Shown here: in pieces, positions 40,945-50,011 of the stretch | Layout: each line of letters starts with the position of its first letter | Position numbering within the stretch: the first letter of the stretch is position 1 | Origin: Cohnella sp. AR92 | GTDB lineage: Bacteria > Bacillota > Bacilli > Paenibacillales > Paenibacillaceae | Direction: 5' to 3' | Length of the DNA: 64,000 bases | NCBI RefSeq assembly: GCF_003990975.1 | Contig: NZ_RZJR01000005.1 | Coordinates: 294,620 to 358,619 of the forward strand | Position numbers and translations under genes: made by a program | Notes under the pieces: model-generated | What the model saw: the letters and a program-made list of their open reading frames with translations, nothing else | Databases searched by the model: none | Told to the model about the DNA's origin: nothing

Positions 40945-42574
40945 CGTCGACTCCCTTCAACTGGCGGAAATCCATTGGAGAGAGCCCTGTGTACTTGCGA
41001 AATATTTTGGCAAAATGAACCGGATCGCGGTAACCAACCTCTTGAGAGATATGATACACGCGGTATTTGACGTCCCCAAGCATCTCCTTGGCCTTCTCTA
41101 TCCTTATATCCGTGAGATGCTCCAGGAACGTCCGGTTCATCTCCTTCTTGAACAGCTTACTCAACCACACAGGCGTTACATGAACCTCCGACGCGACAGT
41201 TGTTAGGCTTAAATTACAATTAAAGCGCTTACGCATGTAAGCATCCGCTTCCTTGAGAATTTGATTCTGAGAACCCGTCTGCTCCTTAACCTCCCGGGAC
41301 AGCTGAAGCAGCAGCGCCTCCGTTTTGCTTTGAAGCGACTCCAGCGTATTGTAGCGCTCCAACTGCTCCCACAGCAGAATAGGGTTTCTCAGCCAATCCT
41401 CGCCTTTCCAGCCTAGGCCTCTTGCCTTCTGGAACAGGTCCATCAGCCACCCGAACAAGCCTTGCTGCACATCGCTTATCGGGCCTTTCTTCCAGATCAG
41501 TACCAGCAGATCGAAACGGCTCAGCGCTTCCTTCAGCTCCTGCTCCGATCCATAGCGGATCACATCCATCATGGCTGCGCTATCCTGCAGGGCAATCTCC
41601 GGCAATTCCGCCTCTGCTTCAAGCTCGTGGTCCTGCAGCAGCCTGTTGCCGCCATAAACCGCCTTCTGCTCCAGCAGCGCAAGGGCTTCTCTATATAGCT
41701 GGGGCAATAGGGGCAGAAGCCCGATCCCCGGACTGATCGCTATGCTGATATTGACTTTTACGTATAAGTTGACTCGTTTAATAGATTCCAAGGCTAAAGC
41801 GGCCACGCGTTCCCGATCCTCGTCGCCCCCGCATTCTCCGATCAGCACCCAACGATCGTTGGCGCTGGGATAGAGCACGAAACGGCCAGGGAACATCTCT
41901 TCCCACGTCTGTTGGACCACATTGCCAATCCCAAACAGAATCAGACGCTTCTCAAGCTCGGGGGTGCCCCGTTGCTCGGCAACGATATTCAGATCGTCGA
42001 CCTCGAATACAAGAAGAGCCATCGAATCTTTATTAAGCCACGACAGCTCCAACGCGGCAAGACGGCTGGAGAAGCTGATCTCCTTGAACGACTGGTACGG
42101 CGATTCTATCAATTCCGTCAAGGTCTCCGCCCTTGATCTAGGCAGAGCAAGCCGCAATTCTCCCTTCAGTCTCTGCTGGAGCTCCATATCGTTCCACTCG
42201 ACCCGAATCTGATCCAGAGTTCTTCGGATAACCTTGAGCAGCTCGGCCGTCTGAATCGGCTTGAGAAGGTAATCGGCCGCTCCCAGCAGCAGCGCCTCTC
42301 GGACGAGGTCGAAATCGTCGTACCCGCTGATGACTATCGTTCTAATGAACAGTCCCTTCTCCCGGGCCTGGCGAATGAGCTCCAACCCTGACATTCGATT
42401 CATCTTAATATCGGTGATGACCAGATCCGGCTTTTCCTTCTCGACGATCGCCAGGCCTTCGTCGCCGTCGGCGGCCGTATACAGGGCGGTCAAGCCTAGA
42501 TTCTCGCGAGATAATCTGGCTGCGAGCCCTTCTCTAATTTCGATTTCATCGTCCACGATCAGTATGCTGTACAT
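40937..42574 (-). CDS. YesN-type response regulator with AraC DNA-binding domain
   Basis: 545 residues. Receiver domain with D8/D9, phospho-acceptor D55 in LVITDIKMNRMSG and K in YLLKPIQT. A long central region follows, then the C-terminal AraC pair (LTTVASEVHVTPVWLSKLFKKEMNRTF and ISQEVGYRDPVHFAKIFRKYTGLSP). AAGGGTGAG precedes the ATG. Upstream of its kinase gene in the same transcript; the likely targets are the adjacent Lpl-type transporter genes. Confidence 0.93.
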   Translation of the reverse strand: MYSILIVDDEIEIREGLAARLSRENLGLTALYTAADGDEGLAIVEKEKPDLVITDIKMNRMSGLELIRQAREKGLFIRTIVISGYDDFDLVREALLLGAADYLLKPIQTAELLKVIRRTLDQIRVEWNDMELQQRLKGELRLALPRSRAETLTELIESPYQSFKEISFSSRLAALELSWLNKDSMALLVFEVDDLNIVAEQRGTPELEKRLILFGIGNVVQQTWEEMFPGRFVLYPSANDRWVLIGECGGDEDRERVAALALESIKRVNLYVKVNISIAISPGIGLLPLLPQLYREALALLEQKAVYGGNRLLQDHELEAEAELPEIALQDSAAMMDVIRYGSEQELKEALSRFDLLVLIWKKGPISDVQQGLFGWLMDLFQKARGLGWKGEDWLRNPILLWEQLERYNTLESLQSKTEALLLQLSREVKEQTGSQNQILKEADAYMRKRFNCNLSLTTVASEVHVTPVWLSKLFKKEMNRTFLEHLTDIRIEKAKEMLGDVKYRVYHISQEVGYRDPVHFAKIFRKYTGLSPMDFRQLKGVDDE

Positions 42575-42607
42575 GTCGTCTCACCCTTTTGGACATAGAA
42601 TCCTATC

Positions 42608-42666
42608 GAAAAAGAAATCCAAACGTGCACAGGCCGGCAGGAGCCGCCCTCGATCGTTTGGATTCT
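42608..42666 (-). terminator. terminator after the mannosidase operon
   Basis: Arms AATCCAAACG (42616-42625) and CGTTTGGATT (42655-42664) around a 29-base loop that itself contains a GC-rich fold (GGCCGGC/GCCGCC region); the minus-strand tail is TTCTTTTTCG. Confidence 0.7.
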
Positions 42667-42717
42667 TAATGGAAGGAACTGCGAACGTTCCTGTATTCGC
42701 CGCGACGCGACGGGCTG

Positions 42718-44892
42718 TTACCGGCGCGACATCGAATAAGGCAGCTCGTCATCCCCGTAAGCCGCTTGCTCTGCCTGATCCGTCATTTCGAACGACAGCT
42801 CGCCTCCGTTAACCAGCTGCTCGTGCAGAACGAACAGCTTGGAGTGCCGTTGTCCATTCCAGCTTACGCTCTTCACGTAAGGCCGATCGGCCTTGTTGTT
42901 CTCTGCCAGGAAGGATAGCCGCTGTCCATTCTCCAGAGTGACAACCGCCTTCTTAAGCAACGGGCTGCCGAGCACATATTCGGGCACGCCCGGGCAGAGT
43001 GGATAAATTCCCAATGCGCCCCATACATACCACGCTCCCATGCTACCATTGTCTTCATCGCCTGGCAACCCGTCCGGTCTATACGAGAACAGCTCCTGCA
43101 GGGTCCGTCTCACCCAATATTGCGTCTTATGCGGAGCTCCGAGAGCGGCATAAATATAAGGGATATGGAAGCTAGGCTGATTGCTGATCGCGAACTGGCC
43201 GAAGTCGATCGCCGCCATCTCGGACATCTCGTGAATCTCATGCTCGTATCGGCCCACTTGGAACAGAGGAGGAGTACGGAACAATTCGTCAAGGCGTTCG
43301 ACAAATGCCTCCCTTCCTCCCATCAGGTCGGCGAGACCCAACAGGTCGTGGTAGACCGCCCAGCTGCATTGCCATGCGCTTCCCTCGCAGAAGACGCCGC
43401 CCCACTCGAACGGATCGAACGATTCCAGCCAAGCTCCAGCCCGACTTTTGCCCCGCATAAACCCGCTCTTCCGATCGAACAACAGCTTGTAATTGGACGC
43501 TCTTCGCGATAGTACATCGGCTTCTTCCTGGTTGCCAAGCCCGCTTGCCAGCCTGGAGATACAGAAATCTCCGTAGACGTAATCCAGGGTATTATTCACA
43601 CTCTCATGGTATTCATCTGCAGGGAGGTAGCCCAGTTGTCGATACTCCGACAGCCCGATCCTTCCCATCCCCGGCTCAACGGCGGCCTGCTCGGCATGCT
43701 TGAGCAACCCTTCCAGCGCCCCATGGCTATCGAACGAGACTCCCTTAACATAACCGTCGGCGAAGACCGCATCGATCAGAGTGCCAGGCATTTGGCTGCG
43801 TTCGCCGGGAGACAGCCACTTAGGCAGCCAGCCGCTGCTTCGATAAACTCCTACCCAGGAATCGAGCATCTCCCCTAATTCCGAAGGGCATAGTAGCGCC
43901 ATGAGCGGCATCGAAGTCCGGAAGACGTCCCAGAAGCCTATGTCGCTATACAGTGGCCCCTTGCGAATGGCGGAATCATAAGGACTTCGGTGTTGAATAG
44001 AACCGTCGAATGTCGGCTCGTGCAGCGTATGAGGGAACAGAAAGGTTCGATAGAAGCAGGTATAGAACGTTCTTAACGTCTCCTCGTTCTCATCCTCGAC
44101 CTGAATTCGGGAGAGCCGCTCGTTCCACTCGTCAGCCGCTTCGCTCCGCACGGTATCGAAGTCTCTATCCCCAATCTCCTCCTTCAGGTGCAGGAAGGCA
44201 TGGTCAAGATCGAGGAAGGACGTCGCCATTCGGATATTGACGAAGCCATGGTCCGGAATGTCGAGTTCTACTCTAGTCGTGACCGCCTCGCCTTCAACCT
44301 CGGCACTGCCCGTAGAATCAGCGCTAATCGGACAATCGAACTCGATCGTGAAGTGCATGGCATATCCTTCTGCCGCCCCAGCGGTGTTGCCTGCGGTCCA
44401 CCCCGTAACGGCCCGCTTGGCTGGATCGATCTTGATAGACCCGCTGCCCTTAAGCAGATTCAGCAGAATGCGTCCAGGACCCCCGCCCTCAAAGGCAAGC
44501 CTGAGCGCAGCTCCGCGTTTCGTCGGCGTCATCTCCAATTGAATGCGATACCGTTGAAGGGCAATCGAGAAGTAGTCCGGATGGACCTCCATCTTCTCCG
44601 GACGAAACGAGGAGGTCGCCTTGGAAGGATGGAGCTGTGCCGGACCGCTCTGGGGCATCAGTGTCAGGCAGGCATAATCCCCGATCCAGGGGCTGGGCTG
44701 GTGGGTGAGCCGAAGACCGTAGAAGTGCCGATCGTTCGGATGGAAAAACCAGCGGTCGGGGCTGTCGTTCGTCTGAGGGCTCCAGGCATTCATGCCGAAT
44801 GGCCGCGAGATGAGCGGAAGCGTGTTGCCGTTGGAGAAGTGAAAGACGGAATCCGTTCCTTGAAGGGGATGAACGTATGGAATATATGACAT
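42718..44892 (-). CDS. GH92 alpha-mannosidase
   Basis: 724 residues from ATG 44892 (MSYIPYVHPLQGTDS), GAGAGGT upstream. No signal peptide, so cytoplasmic. GH92 hallmarks are clear: the N-terminal beta-sandwich pattern with NTLPLISRPFGMNAW, FWDVFRTSMPLMALL, and the C-terminal GDEDNGSMGAWYVWGALGIYPLCPG with PEYVLGSPLLKKA. These enzymes are calcium-dependent exo-alpha-mannosidases, mostly alpha-1,2 or alpha-1,3. It follows the GH38 gene by 23 bases, so the two should act together on mannose-containing oligosaccharides. Confidence 0.93.
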   Translation of the reverse strand: MSYIPYVHPLQGTDSVFHFSNGNTLPLISRPFGMNAWSPQTNDSPDRWFFHPNDRHFYGLRLTHQPSPWIGDYACLTLMPQSGPAQLHPSKATSSFRPEKMEVHPDYFSIALQRYRIQLEMTPTKRGAALRLAFEGGGPGRILLNLLKGSGSIKIDPAKRAVTGWTAGNTAGAAEGYAMHFTIEFDCPISADSTGSAEVEGEAVTTRVELDIPDHGFVNIRMATSFLDLDHAFLHLKEEIGDRDFDTVRSEAADEWNERLSRIQVEDENEETLRTFYTCFYRTFLFPHTLHEPTFDGSIQHRSPYDSAIRKGPLYSDIGFWDVFRTSMPLMALLCPSELGEMLDSWVGVYRSSGWLPKWLSPGERSQMPGTLIDAVFADGYVKGVSFDSHGALEGLLKHAEQAAVEPGMGRIGLSEYRQLGYLPADEYHESVNNTLDYVYGDFCISRLASGLGNQEEADVLSRRASNYKLLFDRKSGFMRGKSRAGAWLESFDPFEWGGVFCEGSAWQCSWAVYHDLLGLADLMGGREAFVERLDELFRTPPLFQVGRYEHEIHEMSEMAAIDFGQFAISNQPSFHIPYIYAALGAPHKTQYWVRRTLQELFSYRPDGLPGDEDNGSMGAWYVWGALGIYPLCPGVPEYVLGSPLLKKAVVTLENGQRLSFLAENNKADRPYVKSVSWNGQRHSKLFVLHEQLVNGGELSFEMTDQAEQAAYGDDELPYSMSRR

Positions 44893-44915
44893 CGGTGAAT
44901 GACCTCTCTCTTTGG

Positions 44916-47672
44916 CTATTCTCGTTCTCGTTTGGACTTCAAACACAGAGTCACGATTTCGTAGGGCTGAACGTCAACCGCAAGGCCCCCGTCTCTTGAA
45001 GCCTCGACTGGAACCAAAGTCTCCTCGAGAATGTTGGAGCGATGCCAGACGGCATTGCCGGGACTGCTCAGTCGGAGCTCGGAAGAAGCATCCGTCATAT
45101 TGAACCAGCGCATGACAAGCGCACCGTCCTCCTGCCTTGCCTTAACGGCGGTCAGGGCAGCAGAGACCGATTGCCAGGACACCAGGGAGTCTCCCGATTG
45201 CAGTGGCCCCGGATGAACCCCCGTTTGTACAGCTGTCCACGGAACCTGACTCTGATAGGCAAGCTGGAACGAACGCTCCCGATCGCTGCCGCCGGCATGA
45301 GGAATGACGACATATTCGCAGTTGTGTTCTCCAAGGCATTGGGCCTCCGGCGTCGGGAACACGCCCCAGTCGCCAAGCTCGCCTACCGCGCGCAGCAGCG
45401 TGATAGCCACCGTGTTGCTCTCATCACGGAGCACCTCGTATTCATTAAGCCCCCGGTTGGCAATCGTGAGGCCGCCTTGCCCATCTCCAATCTCGACGAA
45501 TGCCTGTTGATGCTGGCAATTGCTCGGGTTGGTCCATTCGGCAGCCGGCTTGTTCGGCCGAACGGCCACTTCGAAGACGGAATCCACTCGGTGCAGGTCG
45601 GTGTCAATTCCGCTTGGCAAAAGCACACGGAGACGGTGATCGGCAGCTTGATTATCGAAGGAGGTGCGCACGGCCACCCCCTGCGCTTCCGCATCGAGTG
45701 TGAGCGTGGTGCGAATAACCAACGGCACCTCGTCTTGGCGGCGCTGCGCCTGCCGTTCCGTAATCGGCGTCAACGAACGGATCTCCTCGAGCAGCCTTTC
45801 GTCGGCGCCCGCAGGTATGCTCCACGCATGCACGATTTCGACGACGGTTCGCCGATCGGAACGCTCAAGGCTCGTTATCGTTGCGGTAACTCCGCGAGTC
45901 GTACGCGGCTCCTCCCCTTCGGGCTGACGGAAGGTGTACTCGGAGCCGATATCCCCTACGTCCTCATAGACTCCGAGATGCGGATAGATGCGGCCGCTAA
46001 GCTTGTCCGTCAATGTCCAGCTTCCGTCGGAATGAACGAGGATATGAATCCGATCGTTCTCGAGCGTCGGATGGGGCGCAATTGCCTCCGCAGCTTTGAC
46101 ATTGGGAGCGGCTTCCTCTTGATCGATTACCCTCTGCTGCGGAACGAACGCGAAGAGGGCGGCCCCAAGCCGAGGAATATCGCTGACCTGCAGAGCAATC
46201 CGTAGCCTCCTAGCATAATAAGGAACCCGAAAGCGATCGCCGGGCAAATCATAATTGAATTGGAAGCCCCAATCAATCACGCTTGCGGACACAGCGTCGC
46301 CCCGATCGTTAAGGACAACCCCTTCCAGGCTTGGCAGCCCTCGCAGCTCCGCTGCCAGCTCCTTGACGAGCGCATAGTCGACCTCTCTGCGGTCCGTCTC
46401 CAGTTCGATCTCTACCGTCCCGCTTCTCTCCCAGCCGCTCGTATTGAATACCGTGAATGGAATAGCTCCGTTGAATTTGGCGAACACCGAGGTGTCGAAG
46501 AGGGCGGCAAGCTCCCGCGACGCCGATTCAGCTATCGCCTGAGCCACCTGTCGCGACTGGTCGAACCGCATCATCATCTCGCGGTGCACCTCGTCGACGC
46601 TGCACCCGCAGATGCTGTCATGCGGATGGTTCTGCATTAATTTGCGCCACGCATATTCCAGCTGCGCATGAGGATAAGCCGAGCCATATTGGGCAGCCCA
46701 CGAGGCGAGCGGCTCCGCCACTTTCTCCAGCAGCGTCTGGCCCAGCTGATTCGCCTGCTTGATATAGTTGCGGGCGGATGCCGTATTAACAAGCGTGCCC
46801 CAACCGTCTGTGCGTTGACTACGAAGCTCTCCCTCCACGGTTGCCAGGTTGTCGGGAATCTCTTCCCTGACGGCTTCGATATAGTCGACGAAGTTGGCAT
46901 GGATAAACTCCGTGTCCGGGCACACCTCTCGAGCCGTCGCCAGGGCATCGGCCAGATCGGCCTGCACGGGCTGGTGGTCGCAGCCGTTCATAAAGAGCAG
47001 ATGACGGGTGGATGCGTATTGTCCAGCCTTGGCTAGCCTGTCTTGCCAGTAGCGGCGGGCTTCTTCAGGATCGGTCGGAATCTCCATCCCGTTATGATAC
47101 CAGTTGGCGAAGAGGATTCCGAGGACCGAGCTGCCGTCCGGCGATCTCCACCACATCTCGGAATAAGGCGATTCGAAGCTCGCTCCGTCGACAACCTGAT
47201 TGTTGGCACCGGTCGGCTTGACTCCCCTTCCGAACACCGCCGTCCGAATGCCCGCTTGAGTAAGCAGTTGGGGAGCCTGCCCCATATTGCCGAAGGAGTC
47301 GGGAAAATAACCGATTCGAGTCACAGAGCCGAACTTGGCGGCATCCCGGTGTCCGATCATCAGATTGCGAACGTTGGCTTCCCCGCTGGTCAGGAATTCA
47401 TCTTGAAGAACATACCACGGACCGATAATGAGCTTGCCCGCTTGCACGAGCTGGCGGATTCTCTCCTCCTGCTCCGGTCGAATGGCCAGGTAGTCCTCCA
47501 ATATAATCGTCTGGCCGTCCAGGTGAAAGCTTTCAAAGCCTTCGTTGCGCTCCAACAATTCGATTAATTGATCCATCAGGCCCGTCAACTTTAACCGGTG
47601 CAGTTCAAACGGCATATACCATTCCCGATCCCAATGCGAATGAGATATGACATGGGCTTTATACGGTTTCAA
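44916..47672 (-). CDS. GH38 alpha-mannosidase
   Basis: 918 residues from TTG 47672, which has GGGAGTGG five bases upstream. The N-terminus VISHSHWDREWYMPFE is the GH38 zinc/nucleophile-site opening (H11 and D15 are the expected metal ligands), and GYFPDSFGNMGQAPQLL carries the likely nucleophile aspartate. The HDSICGCSVDEVHREM strand is also typical (further metal ligand). The C-terminal half is beta-sandwich. No signal, so it acts on imported glycans. First gene of a two-gene operon with GH92, controlled by the 14-bp operator at 47709. Confidence 0.94.
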   Translation of the reverse strand: MKPYKAHVISHSHWDREWYMPFELHRLKLTGLMDQLIELLERNEGFESFHLDGQTIILEDYLAIRPEQEERIRQLVQAGKLIIGPWYVLQDEFLTSGEANVRNLMIGHRDAAKFGSVTRIGYFPDSFGNMGQAPQLLTQAGIRTAVFGRGVKPTGANNQVVDGASFESPYSEMWWRSPDGSSVLGILFANWYHNGMEIPTDPEEARRYWQDRLAKAGQYASTRHLLFMNGCDHQPVQADLADALATAREVCPDTEFIHANFVDYIEAVREEIPDNLATVEGELRSQRTDGWGTLVNTASARNYIKQANQLGQTLLEKVAEPLASWAAQYGSAYPHAQLEYAWRKLMQNHPHDSICGCSVDEVHREMMMRFDQSRQVAQAIAESASRELAALFDTSVFAKFNGAIPFTVFNTSGWERSGTVEIELETDRREVDYALVKELAAELRGLPSLEGVVLNDRGDAVSASVIDWGFQFNYDLPGDRFRVPYYARRLRIALQVSDIPRLGAALFAFVPQQRVIDQEEAAPNVKAAEAIAPHPTLENDRIHILVHSDGSWTLTDKLSGRIYPHLGVYEDVGDIGSEYTFRQPEGEEPRTTRGVTATITSLERSDRRTVVEIVHAWSIPAGADERLLEEIRSLTPITERQAQRRQDEVPLVIRTTLTLDAEAQGVAVRTSFDNQAADHRLRVLLPSGIDTDLHRVDSVFEVAVRPNKPAAEWTNPSNCQHQQAFVEIGDGQGGLTIANRGLNEYEVLRDESNTVAITLLRAVGELGDWGVFPTPEAQCLGEHNCEYVVIPHAGGSDRERSFQLAYQSQVPWTAVQTGVHPGPLQSGDSLVSWQSVSAALTAVKARQEDGALVMRWFNMTDASSELRLSSPGNAVWHRSNILEETLVPVEASRDGGLAVDVQPYEIVTLCLKSKRERE

Positions 47673-47708
47673 ACGATCCACTCCCGTAGCATAGTAGAAA
47701 ATCAATTA

Positions 47709-47722
47709 TATGACATATCATA
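47709..47722. promoter_or_regulatory. operator of the GntR/LacI-hybrid regulator, mannosidase operon
   Basis: TATGACATATCATA, arms TATGA/TCATA around four bases. Its exact reverse complement occurs at 49061-49074 before the regulator's own gene. It overlaps the -10 box of the promoter at 47717-47745. Confidence 0.8.
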
Positions 47723-47745
47723 ATTTATGAATTTAAAGAAATCAA
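47717..47745 (-). promoter_or_regulatory. promoter of the GH38-GH92 operon
   Basis: On the minus strand TTGATT (47740-47745) and TATGAT (47717-47722), 17-base spacer. The -10 lies within the operator dyad, so bound regulator would occlude RNA polymerase. Confidence 0.75.
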
Positions 47746-47762
47746 TCTATTTATGTAATAAC

Positions 47763-47799
47763 AAAAAGAAGAACTGGCGGCATCAGCCTCTCCAGTTCC
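47763..47799 (-). terminator. terminator after the GntR-type gene
   Basis: Arms GAACTGG and CCAGTTC around a 14-base loop; the minus transcript ends TTCTTTTTG. It lies between the regulator gene and the mannosidase promoter. Confidence 0.7.
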
Positions 47800-47818
47800 T
47801 CATTCTTAATAGATTGCT

Positions 47819-48964
47819 TTATTCGTGCGGTCGATCGGAGGACTTCCGAACGATGAGCTCCGTCGGAAGGGTAACCTTTTTCGTCTCCCTGAATGGGTTC
47901 TCCTCGCCGCATAACCGCAGTACCATCGCCGCTGCCTCTCTCCCTTGAAGTGTAAACTTCTGTTCTATCGTCGTCAGCGATACGTCCAGCATCCCGGCGA
48001 AGGACAAATTGTCGAAGCCGACAATGGATAGCTCATGAGGAACCTTGACCCCCATCTCTTGAGCCGCCTTTAACATGTACATCGCCGACTTGTCGTTTAT
48101 GGCAATGGCCGCCGTCACCTTCTCCTTGCGATTAAGCACCCGTTCCAACCGCTCCATAGCGAGCTTCAATTGTCCGTCAGGAGAGTCGTCATACTCGGCT
48201 GCCGACTCTTCCTCGTCTTCAATAAGCCATTCGCTCCGGGGCATGATGCCTGCGTCGATAAGAGACTTGCAATAGCCCCGATAACGCTCCATGACCGACA
48301 CCGCTTCTTTCAGCCGAGCACAGACAAAAGCGATCCTGCTATGCCCCAGTTGAAGCAGATGCTGCGTTATTAATTGGCCGCCCTGGAAATTATTAGACAC
48401 CACGCAGGGAACATCCAACCCTTCAATCGTTCGGTCGATTAATACGAACGGGAACTTATGAATCATCAGACTGCCGAAGATCTCGATATTCTGGTCACTG
48501 GCGCAAGGATATACGATAGCGCCGCTTATGTTGTCCTCCAAAAACTTAAGGAGAACCTCGCGCTCCCGCTTCAGGCTGTATCCCGTATTGTGGTAGGTAA
48601 CGTAGTAACCCTGACTGGCGCAGAATTGCTCGACGCCTTGCAGGATGTCCAGTCCGTACTCCTCCCCGAATGGCAACACCACGGCAATGATCGGCAGCCT
48701 CTCCTTGACCGGTACTTCAACGGTTATGGCTCCACCGTTAACATAATCTTCACGGATAAAGCTGCCCTTTCTCTTGATTCGGACAAGCATTCCCCGATAT
48801 TCAAGATCTTTCAGCGCCCGGATGACCGTAATCCTGCTGACTCCGAATTGTTCGGCGATCTCCTGTTCGGTGGGAATTCGATCTCCCGGCTTGAGCTTCC
48901 CCTCGTCAGCAAGTGCCGTGAAGTGATCAATTATGTTCTGATATAGTTTCGGCTTGCTCTCCAC
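47819..48964 (-). CDS. GntR-type regulator with LacI-like sugar-binding domain (AraR architecture)
   Basis: 381 residues, GTG start after GGGGGAGG. Winged helix at about 1-72 (EQEIAEQFGVSRITVIRALKDLEYRGMLVRIKRKGSFI) fused to a periplasmic-binding-protein-like domain (IIAVVLPFGEEYGLDILQGVEQF to VGFDNLSFAGMLDVSLTTIEQ). This is the AraR arrangement. Identical inverted operator sites occur before its own gene and before the GH38-GH92 operon, so it probably represses both and is released by a mannose-type sugar (inference). Confidence 0.92.
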   Translation of the reverse strand: MESKPKLYQNIIDHFTALADEGKLKPGDRIPTEQEIAEQFGVSRITVIRALKDLEYRGMLVRIKRKGSFIREDYVNGGAITVEVPVKERLPIIAVVLPFGEEYGLDILQGVEQFCASQGYYVTYHNTGYSLKREREVLLKFLEDNISGAIVYPCASDQNIEIFGSLMIHKFPFVLIDRTIEGLDVPCVVSNNFQGGQLITQHLLQLGHSRIAFVCARLKEAVSVMERYRGYCKSLIDAGIMPRSEWLIEDEEESAAEYDDSPDGQLKLAMERLERVLNRKEKVTAAIAINDKSAMYMLKAAQEMGVKVPHELSIVGFDNLSFAGMLDVSLTTIEQKFTLQGREAAAMVLRLCGEENPFRETKKVTLPTELIVRKSSDRPHE

Positions 48965-49056
48965 TTCGTTCCTCCCCCTGTGTGTTGTTTATCGACGACA
49001 CCGCTTTGGTCTATGGATATAGAATAACAATAAAACGACCAATTAGGAAATTATTC

Positions 49057-49085
49057 TTAATATGATATGTCATAATGTGATACAA
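49057..49085 (-). promoter_or_regulatory. promoter of the GntR-type gene with operator in the spacer
   Basis: Minus strand: TTGTAT (49080-49085) and TATTAA (49057-49062), 17-base spacer that contains most of the 14-bp operator TATGATATGTCATA (49061-49074, + strand reading). Autoregulation expected. Confidence 0.7.
49061..49074. promoter_or_regulatory. operator of the GntR/LacI-hybrid regulator, divergent region
   Basis: TATGATATGTCATA, the exact reverse complement of the site at 47709-47722. It lies between the regulator gene and the divergent HAD phosphatase gene and could control both. Confidence 0.8.
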
Positions 49086-49162
49086 TGAATAATGTTTCAT
49101 CCTCAACCGTTTGAATATTATCATCATTGCTTCTATTTTTGCATGAGAGGCGTGTATCCCAG

Positions 49163-50011
49163 TTGAACGATTCGGAACCACTCCCGTTGCGCGAACGAGA
49201 TGTTCGGGCATGGCTCTTCGATTTGGACGGTACGCTCTATTATGGCGGAGAAGCGGCTCCCGGGGCTAAGGCATTGCTCGATTACCTCAGAGTCTCCGGT
49301 AAACCAGCAACGTTCGTCACGAACAATTCTCGCCATTCATCCGCCGACATTATGAAGAGGCTGGACGGCATGGGGTTGTCTGTTCCCCGCGACAGCATTA
49401 TAACGGCAACGGAATATACGGGGCGTTACTTGCTGGAACGGTATGGCCGGCTTCAACTCTGCGTTTGCGGAAGCAAACCGTTCGAGGAGGCGCACCTTAA
49501 AGCCGGACACGCCGTATGCCCGCTGGAAGAAGAGGCAGACATCGATGCCGTCGTCGTCGGATTGGACGATGCTTTCACGTACCGGAAGCTGGAGAGAATT
49601 GTTCAAGCGGTCTGCAACGGGGCGCGTCTCATTGCCGCCAATGCCGACCTTCGGCATCCCGGCACAGGCGGAAGGGTCGTCCCGGAGACAGGGGCGCTTG
49701 TAGCGGCAATCGAGCAAGCCTCAGGGAGGAAAGCGGAATATGTCGGCAAGCCTAATCCTTATCTATTCCGCTGCGCCCTGGAGGCATGCGCAGTATCGCC
49801 TGAATACGCCGTGATGGTGGGGGATAATTACGATACTGATATTCTTGGAGGCAAACAGGCCGGTTTGAATACGGTTTGGCTGAGCGGCCTCTCCGCTCCT
49901 CTGGAGGAATCGGACGCCGTCTTGGCCATGCAGCGCCCATTAGCCGATCTAATTGTTCCGAATCTAATCGAACTCTATTGCCAAATGGGAGGAAATCCTC
50001 ATGAACGTTGA
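49163..50011 (+). CDS. HAD-IIA family sugar-phosphate phosphatase (NagD/AraL-like)
   Basis: About 282 residues if started at TTG 49163; TTG 49127 gives 294 and GAGAGG lies between the two, so the start is uncertain. HAD motif I is VRAWLFDLDGTLYYGG (nucleophile D20, acid D22 in the short form). Motif II follows in FVTNNS, the C2 cap comes next, then K in YVGKPNPYLF and motif IV in VMVGDNYDTDILGG. NagD/AraL proteins dephosphorylate sugar phosphates and related metabolites. It is divergent from the GntR-type gene across the shared operator and overlaps the next gene by 11 bases. Confidence 0.9.
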   Translation: MNDSEPLPLRERDVRAWLFDLDGTLYYGGEAAPGAKALLDYLRVSGKPATFVTNNSRHSSADIMKRLDGMGLSVPRDSIITATEYTGRYLLERYGRLQLCVCGSKPFEEAHLKAGHAVCPLEEEADIDAVVVGLDDAFTYRKLERIVQAVCNGARLIAANADLRHPGTGGRVVPETGALVAAIEQASGRKAEYVGKPNPYLFRCALEACAVSPEYAVMVGDNYDTDILGGKQAGLNTVWLSGLSAPLEESDAVLAMQRPLADLIVPNLIELYCQMGGNPHER